Assembly (NCBI RefSeq): GCF_036324505.1
Contig: NC_086356.1
Span: 15,423,244 to 15,487,243 of the forward strand
Direction: 5' to 3'
Source: Eleginops maclovinus
Lineage: Eukaryota > Chordata > Actinopteri > Perciformes > Eleginopidae
DNA: 64,000 nt
This document shows positions 48,801 through 62,469 of the stretch, one piece after another; within the stretch, counting starts at the first letter, position 1, and each line of letters begins with the position of its first letter. Below the pieces are notes generated by a model. That model was given only the letters and a program-made list of their open reading frames with translations, was not told where the DNA came from and ran no database searches. The position numbers and the translations under genes were made by a program.

Positions 48801-51800
48801 AAATCAATATACACCAAACCTATCCCCAGGAATATTGTATAACGCGCAACACCAACATATTGCACATATTTTCCTTAAAGGTTGTCCTTAGTTATATCCC
48901 CATACTTTGGCCTGTATGACCACATTCTTATTCAGAATAACGAAAAGGTCCTAACTATAACTGGGTAATCCCTACATAAACAGATTTAGGCAACATTTAG
49001 AAGGATATCTATACTAACACAACCTGTTATGTTGGCAGCACCAGCCAGCCTTTGACCTCCTGGGCCCAGAGGCAGAAACTCAGGCCCAAGAAGAGCAAGG
49101 CAGAACAAGCTTCATCCCAAACCCTTGACTACCAGGAGCAGCCACTTAGGGAAGCCCACAAACAAAACCCCCTGGAGAGCTCAGACTTCCAGGACCAGGT
49201 ACAACTTACAATAGGAAATCACTGCCCTGCATCTGTAGTCTTTGTTGTAGCTGGCCTGATTACTATCCATCCGCTGAATCTAATCCACTTATCTTTACTC
49301 AGTTTCAGCAGCAACGATCGTCCGGGCTCTCGTCCAGCTCTTTCCCCCTGAGGAGGAGTGACAGCCTGCTGTCTGAGGCATCAGGTAACAATTCACTGAG
49401 TCAGACAAAGCACAGAACAGCAAAGCTCGGCCCATGTCAAAAATTGCTCTCAATGTGATAGAACAAAACAGGAAATAACGTTACATTGCACATATTAAAG
49501 ATGGAGCCTTGTTGTAATTGCCACGCGTGACAGAACGATGGCACTGTTGTCCCACTGAGGGCTTCATTTGGAGAAATATTATGAATTCTCTTTTTTTGTT
49601 ATTTCCTGAAGAAATTCACAAATACGTTTCTTTATCGTCAACGAATCCCATGAAAAATAATAATACCATGAATTTGGCTTCCTTTCTTGGTCTGTGGCTC
49701 TCAGTACCAAACACATTTGAGTTCTTACTGACGAAAAAAAAAGTAGCGTTTCTTATTAATACAGCTAGTCACTATCATTTTCTTTGTCAAATAAACAGAA
49801 GGCTATATTAGGCTTTCCACACAGACAGTACTTGTTAGATGATACATGTATAGTTGCTATGGTCTTTTTGATGTAATTTTTGACAGTAAAGCTAATACCA
49901 AAGCAAATTCCTCGTATGTGTAAACCTACTGATTCTGTGTCTGATTCTGACAGTTAGAAAAAGTAGAATATCACTAGATTTCTCTTTTAAAAGGGTCCAT
50001 ATTAAGATGGCCATTACTACCAAACAATTAGTAAAGACTACCTGCTACTACTTGATTCAGACTTGTTTGTTCTCTCTCTCTCAGGCCTCACTTACTGGCG
50101 TTTGCATGAGAGTGAGCTGTATCACCCTCTACCCGACAGCTTCGACAGCGGTGCTTACCTCCTTCTGCAAGAGGCCTCCATGAGTCTTGTGAGTAAAAAC
50201 TAATATTCATCAGGGCACACGTGTCTGGTCTGATTGAGGATCGTGTTAGGGGTAGTTAGTTGGGCCAATCACATTGGCTAACCAATGCAAATAGCGATTT
50301 TCTTCTAGGTTTAAAAAAACGTTACGTACAGGTACAATACCTTTTTGTAATGTGATATTTTGGTCAATATGTAAAGTACCTAGCTGCTGGTTTGCAGTAC
50401 CTCTCCCCCTAAATCTGATGTCTGTCTCTTGTAGACCCCATCTCAGGAGCCTCGTCTGTCCCTCAAAGAGATCTATCACAACAAGCAAAGAACAGACGGT
50501 AAACGCTCAGACTGGGAAGGCTCTGTAACATCCAGTCCTTCGTCACCACAGGTACGTCTCACGGCTCATCAGTGATCAGTAAACTCCTCGACCGAGCCTC
50601 TAACTAACCCATACTTTGCTTTAGGTTTTGGACCCAGCTGCTAACCAGCGGCAGTCAGATCGTACCTCTGGCTTTACTTCGCCCTCTCACTTCAGCAGCC
50701 CTTCCTTTGCCGCTCAGCCCCACGTCTACCCGAGAGTAGGAACCCCTGTGACCCCCGACAGCATGGTGGTGTGCAGTCCCAACCCCGGAGACACAGACTG
50801 CATCTCTGACACCTCCAGTGTTTCAGCTACCGGGCCTTCCCCCTCTAATCATCAGAACCCGTGGGGAAACGTTTCCCAGGCCGTCCTGTTCCCGTCCCAG
50901 GATCAGACCCAGCCCTGCTCACACACATCCAGCCAGCAGTGCAGAACCAGCGCCCCCTTAGCCAGCGAGGAGGAGGGCAGTAACACCCACACCAGCACCC
51001 TCAAGCCTGGTTCTGCCTCAGGGGCTTCTCTGCGGCCCCCACACATGGAGAGAGCTTCATCACTGGAGGATCCTGTCGTCCTTTCTCTGTGAGTGCTGCA
51101 AAAACAGGTTGCAGTGTTTGTTCACTCTGGGATGTAGAGCTGCCACTAACCATTGTTTCATAATGAATAAGCTGTAAATCATTTTTCTGGACTCATTGTT
51201 TGGTCTTTTAAATAATGAAACATTTCCATCACAAGTTTCTCAAAGTTACATCTTTTTAAGTCTTAACCTTTCACCCTGATATAAAAAAGAACAAATTGGA
51301 AAATATCTATTTTTGAAAGCCTTAAAACTGAACTTTATGCCACTTTTGCACAAACAATTCCTTCAACAATGAATCTATTTTGATCATTATAAAATATTTT
51401 GTAATAAGAAATGTTTCCCTGGATTTCCTAATCAATGACCCGACAAACAGTCGCTCTTCTGGGATGCTCATGCTTGATGCCCTACTACCTTTACTGAGCC
51501 CTTGTCAAAAAACATTTACAAAGTACAAAGTAAGCTGTTCTGAGGAAGGACTCAGAAGAAAAAAGCAGGAGCCTGGACCGGCAAGGCTTTAGAAATGTTG
51601 TTTTTCATTAAAAGAAGTAGCTTGCATCCTAATTACTCAGGTCATCGAGTCCCACAGACGCTATCAACTCTCAGCGGGTTCATTCATCTTCTTATCTTTT
51701 CTTTTTTTTCTCCCCAGACTGCGGCAGAACCTGAGAGAGAAGCACTCTCGACACGTGGCTGATCTGAAAGCGTATTACGAGTCTGAGATTCAAATCCTGC

Positions 51801-54800
51801 GAGACAAACTGAAACTCAGAGATCTACCCCAAGATTTAGAGAGGAGCAACCAGGCCCTCGCAGACAGGTGTGCATTGATTCATTTCATTTGATATGATGC
51901 ACTAATGAAAAATTCAGTTATTGGATGTCAAGACACACAAATGAATCCTTTTAGGACCCCACATTTCCCCAGCATCACGTTAAACCTCTTTTAATGTGAT
52001 TTCTGTTTATCGACAGATGCAGGCACCTGGAGAAAGCTCTGGCCGAGGCCACGAGTCGAATCCAAGAACTCGAGGCAACAAACAGCTTACTGGAGAAGAA
52101 GCTGGTATCCATCCTCAGATTATTTTTTCACATTATTGTCATGAAATGTAGTTTGTTTTTAACAGCTTCTGTTATAATTTGTTGATTTAAAATTAAAACT
52201 GTCTCTCAGCAAGAACATCTTATTATGAATTATTTAAATGACTTAAACCCAGAGCAACTTCACATGGTCAGTTAGGGATAGTTTTCAATACTAATTTACA
52301 GTGTCATTAAGATCTAAAAGCTATTAATGCATTTATTTACATTCATAAGTACAATTTGAAAAGAAAGGAACCTGTCAGATTTTAATTGATGTAGTCTTCA
52401 TTAAACACAACCTGGATGAACGGATGAGACTTGTCAAAAGAAACATTCCTGCATGTTTTGTTTCAGGAATTGCTCTTACATGTTTATGATTTGTTCCTCA
52501 AACGGGTCTTTCAATCATTAAACGCTCTGAAATATGCAAACAATCTATTATTAATGAAGTGGGAAAAGTGGCATGGACCCTAATTAAATCACCTACTATA
52601 ACGCTCAGTGATGATGGATTATGATGGACCTTATAAGATAAGCACTCTATTAAAACCTGGACACCAATACAGTTGCATTTTATGTTTGGTTACACAAATA
52701 TCCGTCAAATAATCTCAATTTCTGATATTAATATATTCAGCGTATTCATTAAATTAATACCCAACCATTACCCCCTCCTTAATTTAAAGTGACTTTCTGT
52801 CTTCAGGCAGACTGGCCGGAGCGGTACGCTGTGGCGGCTGCTACTGTGAACTCCTTGCAGCAGCGACTAGAAGAAAGCAAACGCTCGGGCAAAGAGAAGG
52901 ACGCCTCTGCAGCCCGTCTGATGAGCCACGTACGGCAGCTGGAGGACAAGCTGCAGAAAACCTGCAGGGAGGCCGAGGAGAGGGAGGCGAGGAGGGAGAG
53001 GGAGTCCAACATGCTGCAGGATGTGAGTCTGAGCTGAGCCGAGCCAAGAGACAGAAAATCTAATTAATATACCGTTGTTCACTAACATCTGAAGTTCACC
53101 TAACCTCGCCACTATTCGTCATTATTTGTTTTTATACCAAATCGTGTCGTGTGTTGTTGATGTACATTCAAATGACTTGTGAATAGGTATCATATCAGGA
53201 GAGAAAAAGTTGATCCTTATTTCATAATCACTGATGTTCTTCTGTGGTTTTGTTTCTCAGCTGCTTGGACAATATGACTCACTGGCGAAGGAGCACGAGG
53301 GACTGAAGGTAATGAATCTGGAGCTGATAATATACATCCTCTGTGATCATTTGATTAAAAGCATTATGTCAGCAGTGACAAACAAAATAAAAATCATTTT
53401 TGTGACTTGTCTTCATTTACTTTTTGTCTCTAGGGCAACCTGCTGTCAACGGAGAACAAACTTGACGATGCCACCGATCAGATATCAGACCTGAAGAGGT
53501 GAGTGGATCAATTATACATATTTTTTTGTTAAGATGGTGTATGAATTTTATAATTTGCTGTGTATTATTTCTGGTTTTGAGCAACTTCTAATTCTTGTTA
53601 TTAAGGATCAGATTATAGTAGTTGAAAAACGATTTGCTCTATTAATCAAGGGTCACAAAATGCTCACGTTGCCAACAGTGTTTCAGACCCTTAATTTATT
53701 GAGCCTCCTGTGAGTAAATCAGAGACCAGGAGCAGATATTTGGCAGTAAACTAAAAATACGTCGTAGGTGTTTTTTCTTCAGTATTAATGTGATCCCTAA
53801 TAACAAGAACTAGAAGTGAGAGTTGATACGAACCCTTTTTGAAGTATAGCATATAATAGAGACTCATTTCCATTGCTTTTAATACTTCACAATGCTATCA
53901 CTCCTTTATCACTTAAAGCTTTCCGATCCTTAAAGGAATAGTTGGGAAATAAAGTGGCTCTCTTCATTGCTGATTGAAGAGTTCCCCTAATGTATAATAC
54001 ACATCTTGTCATGAGCAGATGTAGTGATGTTTTTGAATAATATTAAAACACAAACAACAAAAAGCACTTCATGTAGAGAGATCTCTTGGCAGCTGTAGTA
54101 TGGCTATTAGCTTCAGGTCTATTATGTTGTCATTGGCTGGCTCCAGCAGTTTTGTAAAAGAGCTGCAGTGGAGGTTGTTAGACAGCCGAGCGATCGAGAG
54201 AATGAATCAATAAAGTCTAATGATGGTCTCTGGGCTGTCCAAAGTAGATAATAGCATCGGCTGACACTGCGCAGCAACTTTCCATTGCAGTTTCAGCTCT
54301 GCCTGCAAATTGGCACCAATAGAGCTCATGCCATGGATGGCATTGATGAAGTGTGTCAAGTCGATTCAGGGACAGATTGCAAGCTGCAGCCCACAGAACA
54401 TCAATACGGATGTCACAGGAGGGCTTACAGACCGAAAGCAATAACCTGGGGGGAAAAGACGAGAAAAAAAAGATATTTATGTGGTCTTCTAAAGAAAGGG
54501 CGTATCCAAGCAAATCTAGAAAATTAAGATAGTTTTCAAATGCATTGGGGACGCGAGACAAATCTAAGCATTTTAATGAGAATTTCGTACATTAAGCAGA
54601 ATCTAAAGACAAGATATATCCCAGAAAAGATGCATACAATCGGGTTGTGACCTGAGGATCCTTCCAGGTATTTGAGTCAAAAAGCAAAGTCGATATTAGG
54701 TGATCAAAATGGAATAAGCAGTAAGATATGAGAGAACATTTCCAGCTTCAGGGTTTGATGGAGTCTCATAAAGGAGCGCCAAATGCTGCAGGAGGAGATT

Positions 54801-57800
54801 GTTAGCAAGGCCTGTCAGACGCTCACAGGAGACGCAAATTAGAGCCGGATCATGACAGCAGAGAGAATTTATGATAACCCAGAGGACAGAAAGTGTGGGA
54901 TAAAGGTCGGCTTTGGGTCATAATACCTCTGTGAAAAGGGAGAAATCTTTTTAAGTAAGGCTAATAAGGCTGAAGAAAGAATACTTCAGGATTGCACACC
55001 ATGAGATATTTCTACCTGAGAAACGCTTTTTTTGACGACACTTTAATTATCTTTAATTTGTTACATAAATTAATTGTTGCCTACCCTTTTAAAAAGTAGT
55101 CAAGAGAAAGTCCCCCAATTCTCTGCATCTTCAATTCTTGTGACCATGCATTATCTCCGTTTGTCTCCCTCAGAGTGATCTCCAAACTTGAGTCTCAGGT
55201 GAAGCAGCTGGAGCACGAGAACCAGGCCAGAGCCCGATACTCCTCCCACAATAACACACAACCTTCTGGGGCTGGGTAAGCACGTAAATAAACATACAAT
55301 CTATTTTGTTGCATATTTACAGTGGGTGTTATAGGCTGATTAGATAGTCATTGAGAAAAATGAATAGGGAGAAATGTATACTTTTAGATTTGTATAAAGG
55401 TGCTTGATATGAGTTAATCTGGGCTGCTACATGATACAAGAGCCTGATTGAACAAAACAAAGGTTAATAAATCACCTGCTGCATATTTAAGAGCATGTAA
55501 ATGTTCCTGCAAATGTCAGTGGTGTCCGGTTAGATGCTGGAGTGGTCCCTACATATCAATACTAGTACCAACATCTTTTATTTAGGCTATAGTTAAATTT
55601 CTTGTCTTTTATTCTCCTACTGGTGTTCAACACAGACAGCTTAGAGGGAATAAGTTCTACTGACCTTCTTTCCTTTTAACAAGAACAAAAACAGCTATTT
55701 AACTAATAAACACTGAAAGAAAGAAACTGATCAATGTTAACTGTGTGTCCCTATATGTGAATTTCCTCTTTAAATGTTCACAGTCTCTTCCACCATCCTG
55801 ACCTGCTGATGTCCCCGAGTAAAGGCAAGGCAGAGCCAGACGTTACACGCAGGAAATCCCCTTGTGAACAGCCGAACAGCGGCAGAAAATCTCCATTCCT
55901 TCAAACCAACCAATCAAGTGTCCACAAAAAGTCACATTATCCATTTAACGATCCATCATCGAGAACTGGAAGCTCTGTGGAGAGCTCTTCAGTCGGGGGG
56001 AGCTGGAAGTAGGTTCTTATCCTATAAGCGTTTGTTCAACCAAAGTTATTAAACATGTTCAGACATTGAAACTCTGCACAAAAGTACAATTTGGAGCAGT
56101 TCTTGATTAAGTATTTTCATTTCCTGCCACTTTATACTTTTACCCCCCTTTTATATCTCACATTTGACTCCAGGAAATGCATTTCTTATTCAGACTAATA
56201 TTACAAAAATAATCGGCAGAAATGTATCATGAATTTAAATCGGTTAATATAAACTTGATTGACCATTTGGTGCTTTAGCTCCACCTTTACCAGCTGCAGC
56301 AGGGACGATCATCAATGCATAATGTATCAATCATTCTAATCCAATAATATAATACACTGAATATTGAGGGGCCCTCAGGCAGGATTACTGTGATGTATTT
56401 GGTGCTAATACTTTAATACTGTAACATTTTGGATGTACAACTTTTACTTTAACAGAGTATTTCTACACTGTTTTGTTACTGCTTCTACTTTAGTAAAGAC
56501 CGGAGTACTTTGTGCACCTCTGGATTCAACTCCGATTTGTTGTGCAGGTGTGCGTCCCCCCCGGAGTGTGAACAGTCTCTGCAGCAGCAGCACAGACAGC
56601 AGGAGCAGAGTCAGCGGGACACCAGCCGCAGGGAGGGGTCCTCCACCCTGACGCCCATGATGAGGGCCCTGATAGAGCTGGAGGAGACCAGAGCCACAGA
56701 GAGCCGGGCCCCCTGTAAGAACAGCCCCACCACCTACAGTATGCCTCACACTCACTCACAACCACCGATTAACGCTCAAACTCAATCCCCATGTCTATCT
56801 TATTACCTCTAATTTATAATTTAAACACACTAATGAGGTCACATTACACTTAGGGCATTACAGCAATATTCCTTCTCATAAATAAAGTTGCATTTTACGA
56901 AAGGTGTCTGGCATTTCCCCGCAGCAGGAAAAGAAGGGAACAATGGCTGCAATCAGTCTTAAAGTGTAGCGTGTAGCATGATTGTGCGATAAAGTAGCTA
57001 CCAACGAATCAAGAGACTATTCTAGCGGTTGATTTCAGCAAAGCCTGACATGTTTCCTAATATAAACGAGAAAACTGTTACCTTTAAGAAGACAATGCTG
57101 TTAACAGAATTATGGCTGAACAATCCGAATAGAAACTTAAATAAATATTAAAGGATAAGAAGAAACATCAATTAATCCTCAGGTGTCAGAATATTTGCAT
57201 CAAATGTCAGAACATAGGGAATTATGCACATCAACCTTTCTTAAGACCCAAAGCGATGCCTTCAAAATGTATTCTTTTGTCCAACTAACAGTCCAAACAT
57301 GTAATCATCACACAAGAAAAAGAAAAAATGTAAATCGTTTCAACTGAAAGCCTCTTTTGGGTCTTATATATTTTGCATGTTTTATTTCTTTCTTTCGGTT
57401 ATTTGTGCTTTTCATTTCTACCAGATGTAAAGGCCATTTTAGGTATGTTTTTTTACCTGACCCAGTCACGTTTCTCTCTGCAGGGGGCGGCAGTCAGAGG
57501 ACCACAGTGGGGTTTGTGGAGCGGAGACACAAAGAGGTGCTGCAGACCGAGAGGGAGGGGGTGAAATCTGGAGGAGCTGCCAGAGCTGAGCCCAGAGGAG
57601 GAGGAGGAGGGGGAGGAGGAGGAAGAGGAGGAGGAGGAGGAGTAGCGAAGAAAAGAGCTGCAGCTTTTCTAAGAGCTCAGAGGAGTCTGTCTCCAGACGG
57701 CCACAGATCCTCCTCACTGCCTCCTCCAGAACATCGAAACAAACCCACAACTACCCCTAGTATGTCCTCACAGACTCTTCACATGCATACACACATCTCT

Positions 57801-60418
57801 TATTGACACAGCACCAGGCTCAGGTTTCAGTGTCGTCTGGAACTGTTTGACATTTTTTGCTGTTGTTTTGCAGATACTTTGAGCTTTCTTACAAGCATAC
57901 AAACACATTTGGAGGTCATTTAGATTTGGTAACGGAGGCCTTTTAATGTAAAATAAACACAGACTATATATCAAACTACTAAAACCCTGATGAATGTATT
58001 TTTTATTTAATGTTGTAATATTGGTTAGTTATAGTTTGAACTAATACTATGCTTTTCTTTTCCATCCAGCCAAGAGAGGAACTTTACTGATGCCCATGTC
58101 TGCGAAGTCCAGTCCTAAACGCTGCCCATCTGAGAACTACTCCACTGCTTTTGGTCACCTGATGCCAAGAGAGGAACATATGCACAAAAGGTGAGCAACA
58201 CTAAACATGTTATCAGTTCTGCGTACAGGAAAATATTCTCATTTCCAAGTTGGATTAGGATATCGAAGCAAAGGGAGAACTGCTATAATATCTCAACAAA
58301 TATGGAAGGACTGTAGAGAACATTTTGTACAGACATTCATTCTCTCTACATTTGCTGTTCTGAAATGGTGCTAATGCTTAAAATATAACAGGAGAGTGTT
58401 GACCACCCTTGTATCAGACATGTGCAACACTGCCTGCTAAAATGTACCACACAACACCTTTTGCTTACATAAAAAAAGAAGAATTCCTTGCTTGTTAAAA
58501 TGCAGTCTGACTTGAACCACAAACAGCTCAGTGAGCCAGTGTTACAGAGACATGACTGCAGATTCTCGACAACTTTGATCTACATTACACTGGAGAAAAT
58601 TCATTTTGTCGACAGGACTGATGATGAACTTGACCAGAGGCGTCATTCATTCCACAGCGGCAGTCCCAGGAAGAGACTCCAGTTTTCCTCAGCAGACAGA
58701 GAAGATGGTAATGTATTACAGCTCTAATGGTTATAAACATTGTTGTGGTATAGAAGGTAAAGGTCAGAATACGCTGCATTGAATCTGACCTTTTCTTATG
58801 GTTGGCCAGATTTCTATATGCTATTGTTTATTTATTTCTGCCACAGAGTATTGTAAATAATTATTTCAAACACAAATAATAGTTTTGCAGTGTTTAATGC
58901 TTGATATATTTTATATTTTAGGATTTTATGAAATAGCAAGTTTTGAATGTTTATCCAGTCCTTTGGAATTGATATGATTTACTTAAGGAGCGTATAGATT
59001 TTTAGTTTTTGTTGAAAGTCAAAAAGGAATAATTTGATGTTTAAAATAAGGTATAACTTTATTTATCTTAAGGAAAATTGTTTGCTGTTGCAGGACAAAG
59101 TAGGTCAGAGTGCAAAAAAACTAAACAAAATGGGAAACAATTTAATATTATCAGCAAAGCCCCAATTTACACACTATAAACTAAGGTGCAAATTCTAAAT
59201 CTACTTTTTGTATACTGTTGAGGTTGCACTGGAGTGCATTATGTTTGAAGGTGTTTCTGACACGGTGCTTCCCTTATTGACATAAATGTGGTGGATGAAA
59301 ATAAATATCTGCTCACATGGAGGATCACATCAGACTCTGCTCCCCTCCCTCAGACCCGCAGCAGTGCTCGGGCAGCGGTAACCCTCCGGAGGGAAACCCC
59401 CAGCTGGGCTGGGAGGAGACGGGGGTCTGCGGTGTCTCCGAGCTTCAGGACTCCTGCGAGGACTCGGCTCCGTTTCTCCTGGACAGGCTCCACTCGCTGG
59501 CTGAGGCCGAGAAACTGTTTGACGAGCTGACGCAGGAGAAACTGCAGGTGAGGGTTTTTTATATCTCTGTGAGAGGAGCTGACTCACAGCCCATCACACT
59601 CAGGGTTGTTTCCACTTGTCAAGCAGGATCACGTTATCATTCTCATATAAAGTATTAAATGGCTAATCTATCTGATGCATGTAAGGAGCAATAATAATAA
59701 CAAAAAAAAGAAAACCAAACTCAAATGCATGACGCTGAAGGTAAATCACCTTACAAAAATAGATAAACAAAAAAATAATGGTCGCTTATATCTAATGTCC
59801 TCACTACATTAGACCTACACAGTCTGTTGCACTCTACTTGATCAAGTTTTTCTTTCCATCTTAAAAATGTATAAATAGATCAAATCGATCCAAACATTTT
59901 CCAATTGGTGCTTAAATCAAGGGTCTCTAGTTATAAATAATGTCTATTTGAAGTACTTGTTGCAAAACTTCATGAACATCCTGCTAGAAAGGGATTAAAG
60001 ATTGTTAAAACCAGAATATATAGCAGTCTAGAATATATGACACATAATTGTCTGGGAGAACCCACACTGTCTCCTGCAGTAAGAAGATTTGGTCATGAGT
60101 TTTTTTCCATCAAACTTAGCTTCATAAAGCTGAATTTGAACTGTACCATTTAGATAACATATTTCGCCAAGGACATGCTCTCACTTCCGCAGTGAGTCCA
60201 GTTTAAAGAGCTTTTAGTCTTTGACACACTCGCCTAAACAGTGCAACGCTAATCCTCAGCTGACCTCTTATGCAACACGACTTCATTGTTTTTATACCAC
60301 TCCTAAATGACTTCTATTTATAGAAAGTTGATGTCCACCCCCCTACTCCCCCTTTCTCTGTGCTAGTCCTAAGGGACACACCCCCCCCCCCCCCCCACAC
60401 ACACACAGACACACACAC

Positions 60419-60470
<52 letters not shown>

Positions 60471-61556
60471 CCACCTAATCTGCTGAGTCCAGTGAAAGCG
60501 TTTCAGAATTCAGCACATGTCATTTTCCCGGTTGTTTCATCAATATGATTATTTTGGGTAGTAAATGCTTTACTTGTGTGTTGTGCAGGTTGAGGCAGCT
60601 TTGAGTCGGATGCCTGGAACCGGAGGGAGAGTGACTCTACAGACCCGGTTAGATGAGGTGAGATGCCAGATGTATTGATCATGTTCATACACTTTAGTTT
60701 TTTCATAGTGAGAGCTGAAGGCTGAGTAGATAACTTTTTATTAACTAATTGTTGCTTGTCAAGTTTCTCAAATGTGAAGAAATACTGTTTTTTTCTCTCT
60801 GTTTTATATAATTGTATTATTTGATATTTTGGGGTTTAAAAAAAAAAAGGTAAAGTGGTCACGTTGAGCTGTAGGAAACTATAATGAGCATTTCAATATG
60901 CTTTTCCTTTTTACATTTTATACACCAAACAACTATTGAATAAAAATAACAAACCATTTCTAATCAAAATTCCCCCCAGTACCTGTAACAGTTAGTTGTT
61001 CAGTAAATACAAACCAAATGATAGATTCCTTGACCCAAAATACTATTATTAGTTATGGTTTACATATTTCCTTATCGATGGATTGAGTTTCCATCATGAA
61101 ATGACTGTGAAAAACTATTATGGATTTTTGCCTTTCGAGGGCTGTGACAATTGTTTTCATTCTAAATTCATGTGGTTATTAAAAGTCAAGGAATCACCAA
61201 AATAATTAGAATTCATGCTCTGCACACCATAAATGTATGAGCCAATTTAGTTATGGCAATCCCTTCAATAGTTAGAGGATATTTTAAACAAGGTGGTGGA
61301 CTGTCAAACAGATTGCTATCATGGCTAAGAAGCTGCAAATCTTTCAGTTTGACAAACTGAAACCAGATCATTTATGACATTTTTGCTTCATAAATAAATG
61401 AAACTAATAACCAATCATCCAAGTAGTCAATTGTCTTCTCTTTTTCCTCCCCAGGTGGCCTTAGAGAATCGTCTGGAGAGACTGAATCGACAGCTGGGAT
61501 CTCTCCGCATGACTCTGAAGAGATTCCACGTCCTCCGCTCCTCTGCCAACATATAG
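45861..61556 (+). CDS. mphosph9: M-phase phosphoprotein 9 (centriole/cilium protein), 23 coding exons
   Basis: Exons: 45861-46096, 46314-46461, 47713-47802, 47874-48382, 49039-49198, 49303-49384, 50085-50188, 50435-50551, 50625-51088, 51718-51867, 52017-52104, 52807-53022, 53261-53308, 53434-53498, 55174-55275, 55784-56008, 56548-56714, 57484-57759, 58070-58190, 58616-58707, 59354-59547, 60589-60657, 61455-61556. All phases agree; 1274 residues. The N-terminal block (LRALVQEIQSSGETDPEIWK, then LFQLVEKQYQEQILAQQEQ) matches human MPHOSPH9. Exons 10-15 are coiled coil, and TTVGFVERR and a C-terminal coiled coil follow. The family sits at centrioles, with CP110-CEP97, and is removed when cilia form. 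Exon 17 may start 54 nt earlier in frame, and its end (CCCT|GTAAGA) has a same-phase alternative further on. Exon 18 has a poly-Gly tract. The stop is TAG. Confidence 0.92.
46462..47712 (+). other. mphosph9 intron (1.25 kb)
   Basis: GC-richer just after the donor (46470-46660), then AT-rich. No exon, repeat family or RNA gene recognised. Confidence 0.6.
53925..54000 (+). repeat. Fragment of a teleost dispersed repeat
   Basis: ccttaaaggaatagttggga followed by gaagagttcccc-like text matches the left end of the same family seen at 6.5 and 17.6 kb. Confidence 0.4.
54100..54960. other. Complex, low-repeat intronic block in mphosph9
   Basis: Within the 1.7-kb intron 53499-55173 this stretch is more GC-balanced and less repetitive than its surroundings. 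It has no exon-like frame with splice sites in a usable phase and no recognised transposon. A 114-codon minus-strand frame (54561-54217) has no family resemblance. It may be a conserved non-coding element, or an old repeat I do not know. Confidence 0.3.
56085..56524. repeat. CAGTGGTGG-family hAT-like repeat abutting mphosph9 exon 17
   Basis: Family text runs from gattaagtattttcatttcc and actttatacttttaccccc to atactttaatactgtaaca, then acttttactttaacagagta and gcttctactttagtaaagac. The terminal gagtactt lies at 56511-56518. The copy therefore reaches to within about 25 bases of the exon 17 acceptor at 56548. Confidence 0.6.
56494..56547 (+). CDS. mphosph9: Candidate repeat-derived in-frame extension of mphosph9 exon 17
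   Basis: An acceptor with a strong pyrimidine tract (gcttctactttag|TAAAG) precedes the chosen one (tgttgtgcag|GTGTGC). The 54 nt between them are open and in phase, adding 18 residues. Most of this segment is the end of the hAT-like repeat, so use of the site would be an exonised transposon end. Which acceptor dominates cannot be told from sequence. Confidence 0.35.
57595..57642 (+). repeat. mphosph9: (GGA)n tract encoding poly-Gly in mphosph9
   Basis: About 15 GGA-type codons with one GGG and one AGA interruption, encoding Gly runs at about residues 1029-1043 within exon 18. Likely length-variable. Confidence 0.9.
59046..59215 (-). repeat. Possible LINE 3' fragment
   Basis: aactttatttatcttaagga, then aaattgtttgctgttgcagg and agagtgcaaaaaaactaaac resemble the common fish non-LTR tail ('tttatttatcccgaaggaaattg...' style). 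It lies in the mphosph9 intron before the exon at 59354. Confidence 0.4.
59548..60588 (+). other. mphosph9 intron with poly-C and (CA)n
   Basis: A 1-kb intron. C16 at 60381-60396 runs into interrupted (CA)n to about 60466. The rest is AT-rich with nothing recognised. Confidence 0.8.
60381..60466. repeat. C16 plus interrupted (CA)n microsatellite
   Basis: A pure C run followed by CA units broken by GAC and CGA. Confidence 0.95.
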
Positions 61557-62345
61557 CAAAGTCTGTCTTCACTCACCACAGTGTAGAAGCTACAACTTTC
61601 ATACACTGCACTGATTGTCTGCCTGTGCCATAAAACCATCTGTACAAAGACTCCATGCCATCTTTTTATACATATTACTCTGGGATATTTTTTATATGTC
61701 TGAAAGATATTTCCATTTTTGGAGTATATTTTTAGTAATGCACAGATTTGTAAAGTCGTTTACTTTTTTAGTCACATAAATATGAATATGATATGTTTTA
61801 CTTATTCAGGTGTAGGTTTTTAAATCTGCCATGTGAATAATCAAAAAGGACTTTCCAGCTGAGACATTCATCCACTTGGGAAATATGACTGCCATTTTAA
61901 TTATTGTGTTATGAAATGTTTGACCTAAAAGGTGTTTTGTTTATGTTTTCGTACATTTTTAACATGTTTCTTTTAAGAGTTGTTTTTTCTATTTGCTTTG
62001 GGCCAAATGTATCAAACTTGAAAAATGATTTGTTTACTTGAATCAAAATCGCCTTTTTGCTTTGTTTACTTTCCATTAGTACTTGACACTTTCTTTGCTT
62101 TATGTTTCATATTTGTTACAGGACTGGACGCTCTGCATTGTAAAATCCAAACCAGCACACTTTCTGTACACAAGGACACAACACACACACACACACACAC
62201 ACAACTTTTTTGTTGTTTCTAGGTTGATGCTTGTGCATGGAAGTTTGTGCACTGCTTTCTTTTGCCATGCAGTTTTCAAACAAGATGTGAACTTCACTGG
62301 AACTATAATATTGTTGTTGCACAATAAATGAAGCTTATTTGATAA
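61557..62345 (+). other. mphosph9: mphosph9 3' UTR
   Basis: From the TAG at 61554-61556 to AATAAA at 62323-62328 (gcacAATAAAtgaagc), which is followed by a TG/T-rich stretch. It includes a short (AC)n at 62181-62203. Confidence 0.7.
62323..62328 (+). terminator. Likely mphosph9 poly(A) signal
   Basis: AATAAA with a downstream tgtagcattgttcctgtta, a good GT/T-rich element. Confidence 0.65.
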
Positions 62346-62469
62346 CTACTTGTAGCATTGTTCCTGTTATTATTATTATGATCATTTTTTTGTCATTGTA
62401 AAAGGATTCTGACAAAACATGTAATATATACAGATATGAACTAATAATTCCGATATGAAGTTATGGAAA

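Noticed and set aside
54217..54561. 114-codon minus-strand frame in an mphosph9 intron
   Set aside because: No family resemblance; kept only as part of the unexplained intronic block.
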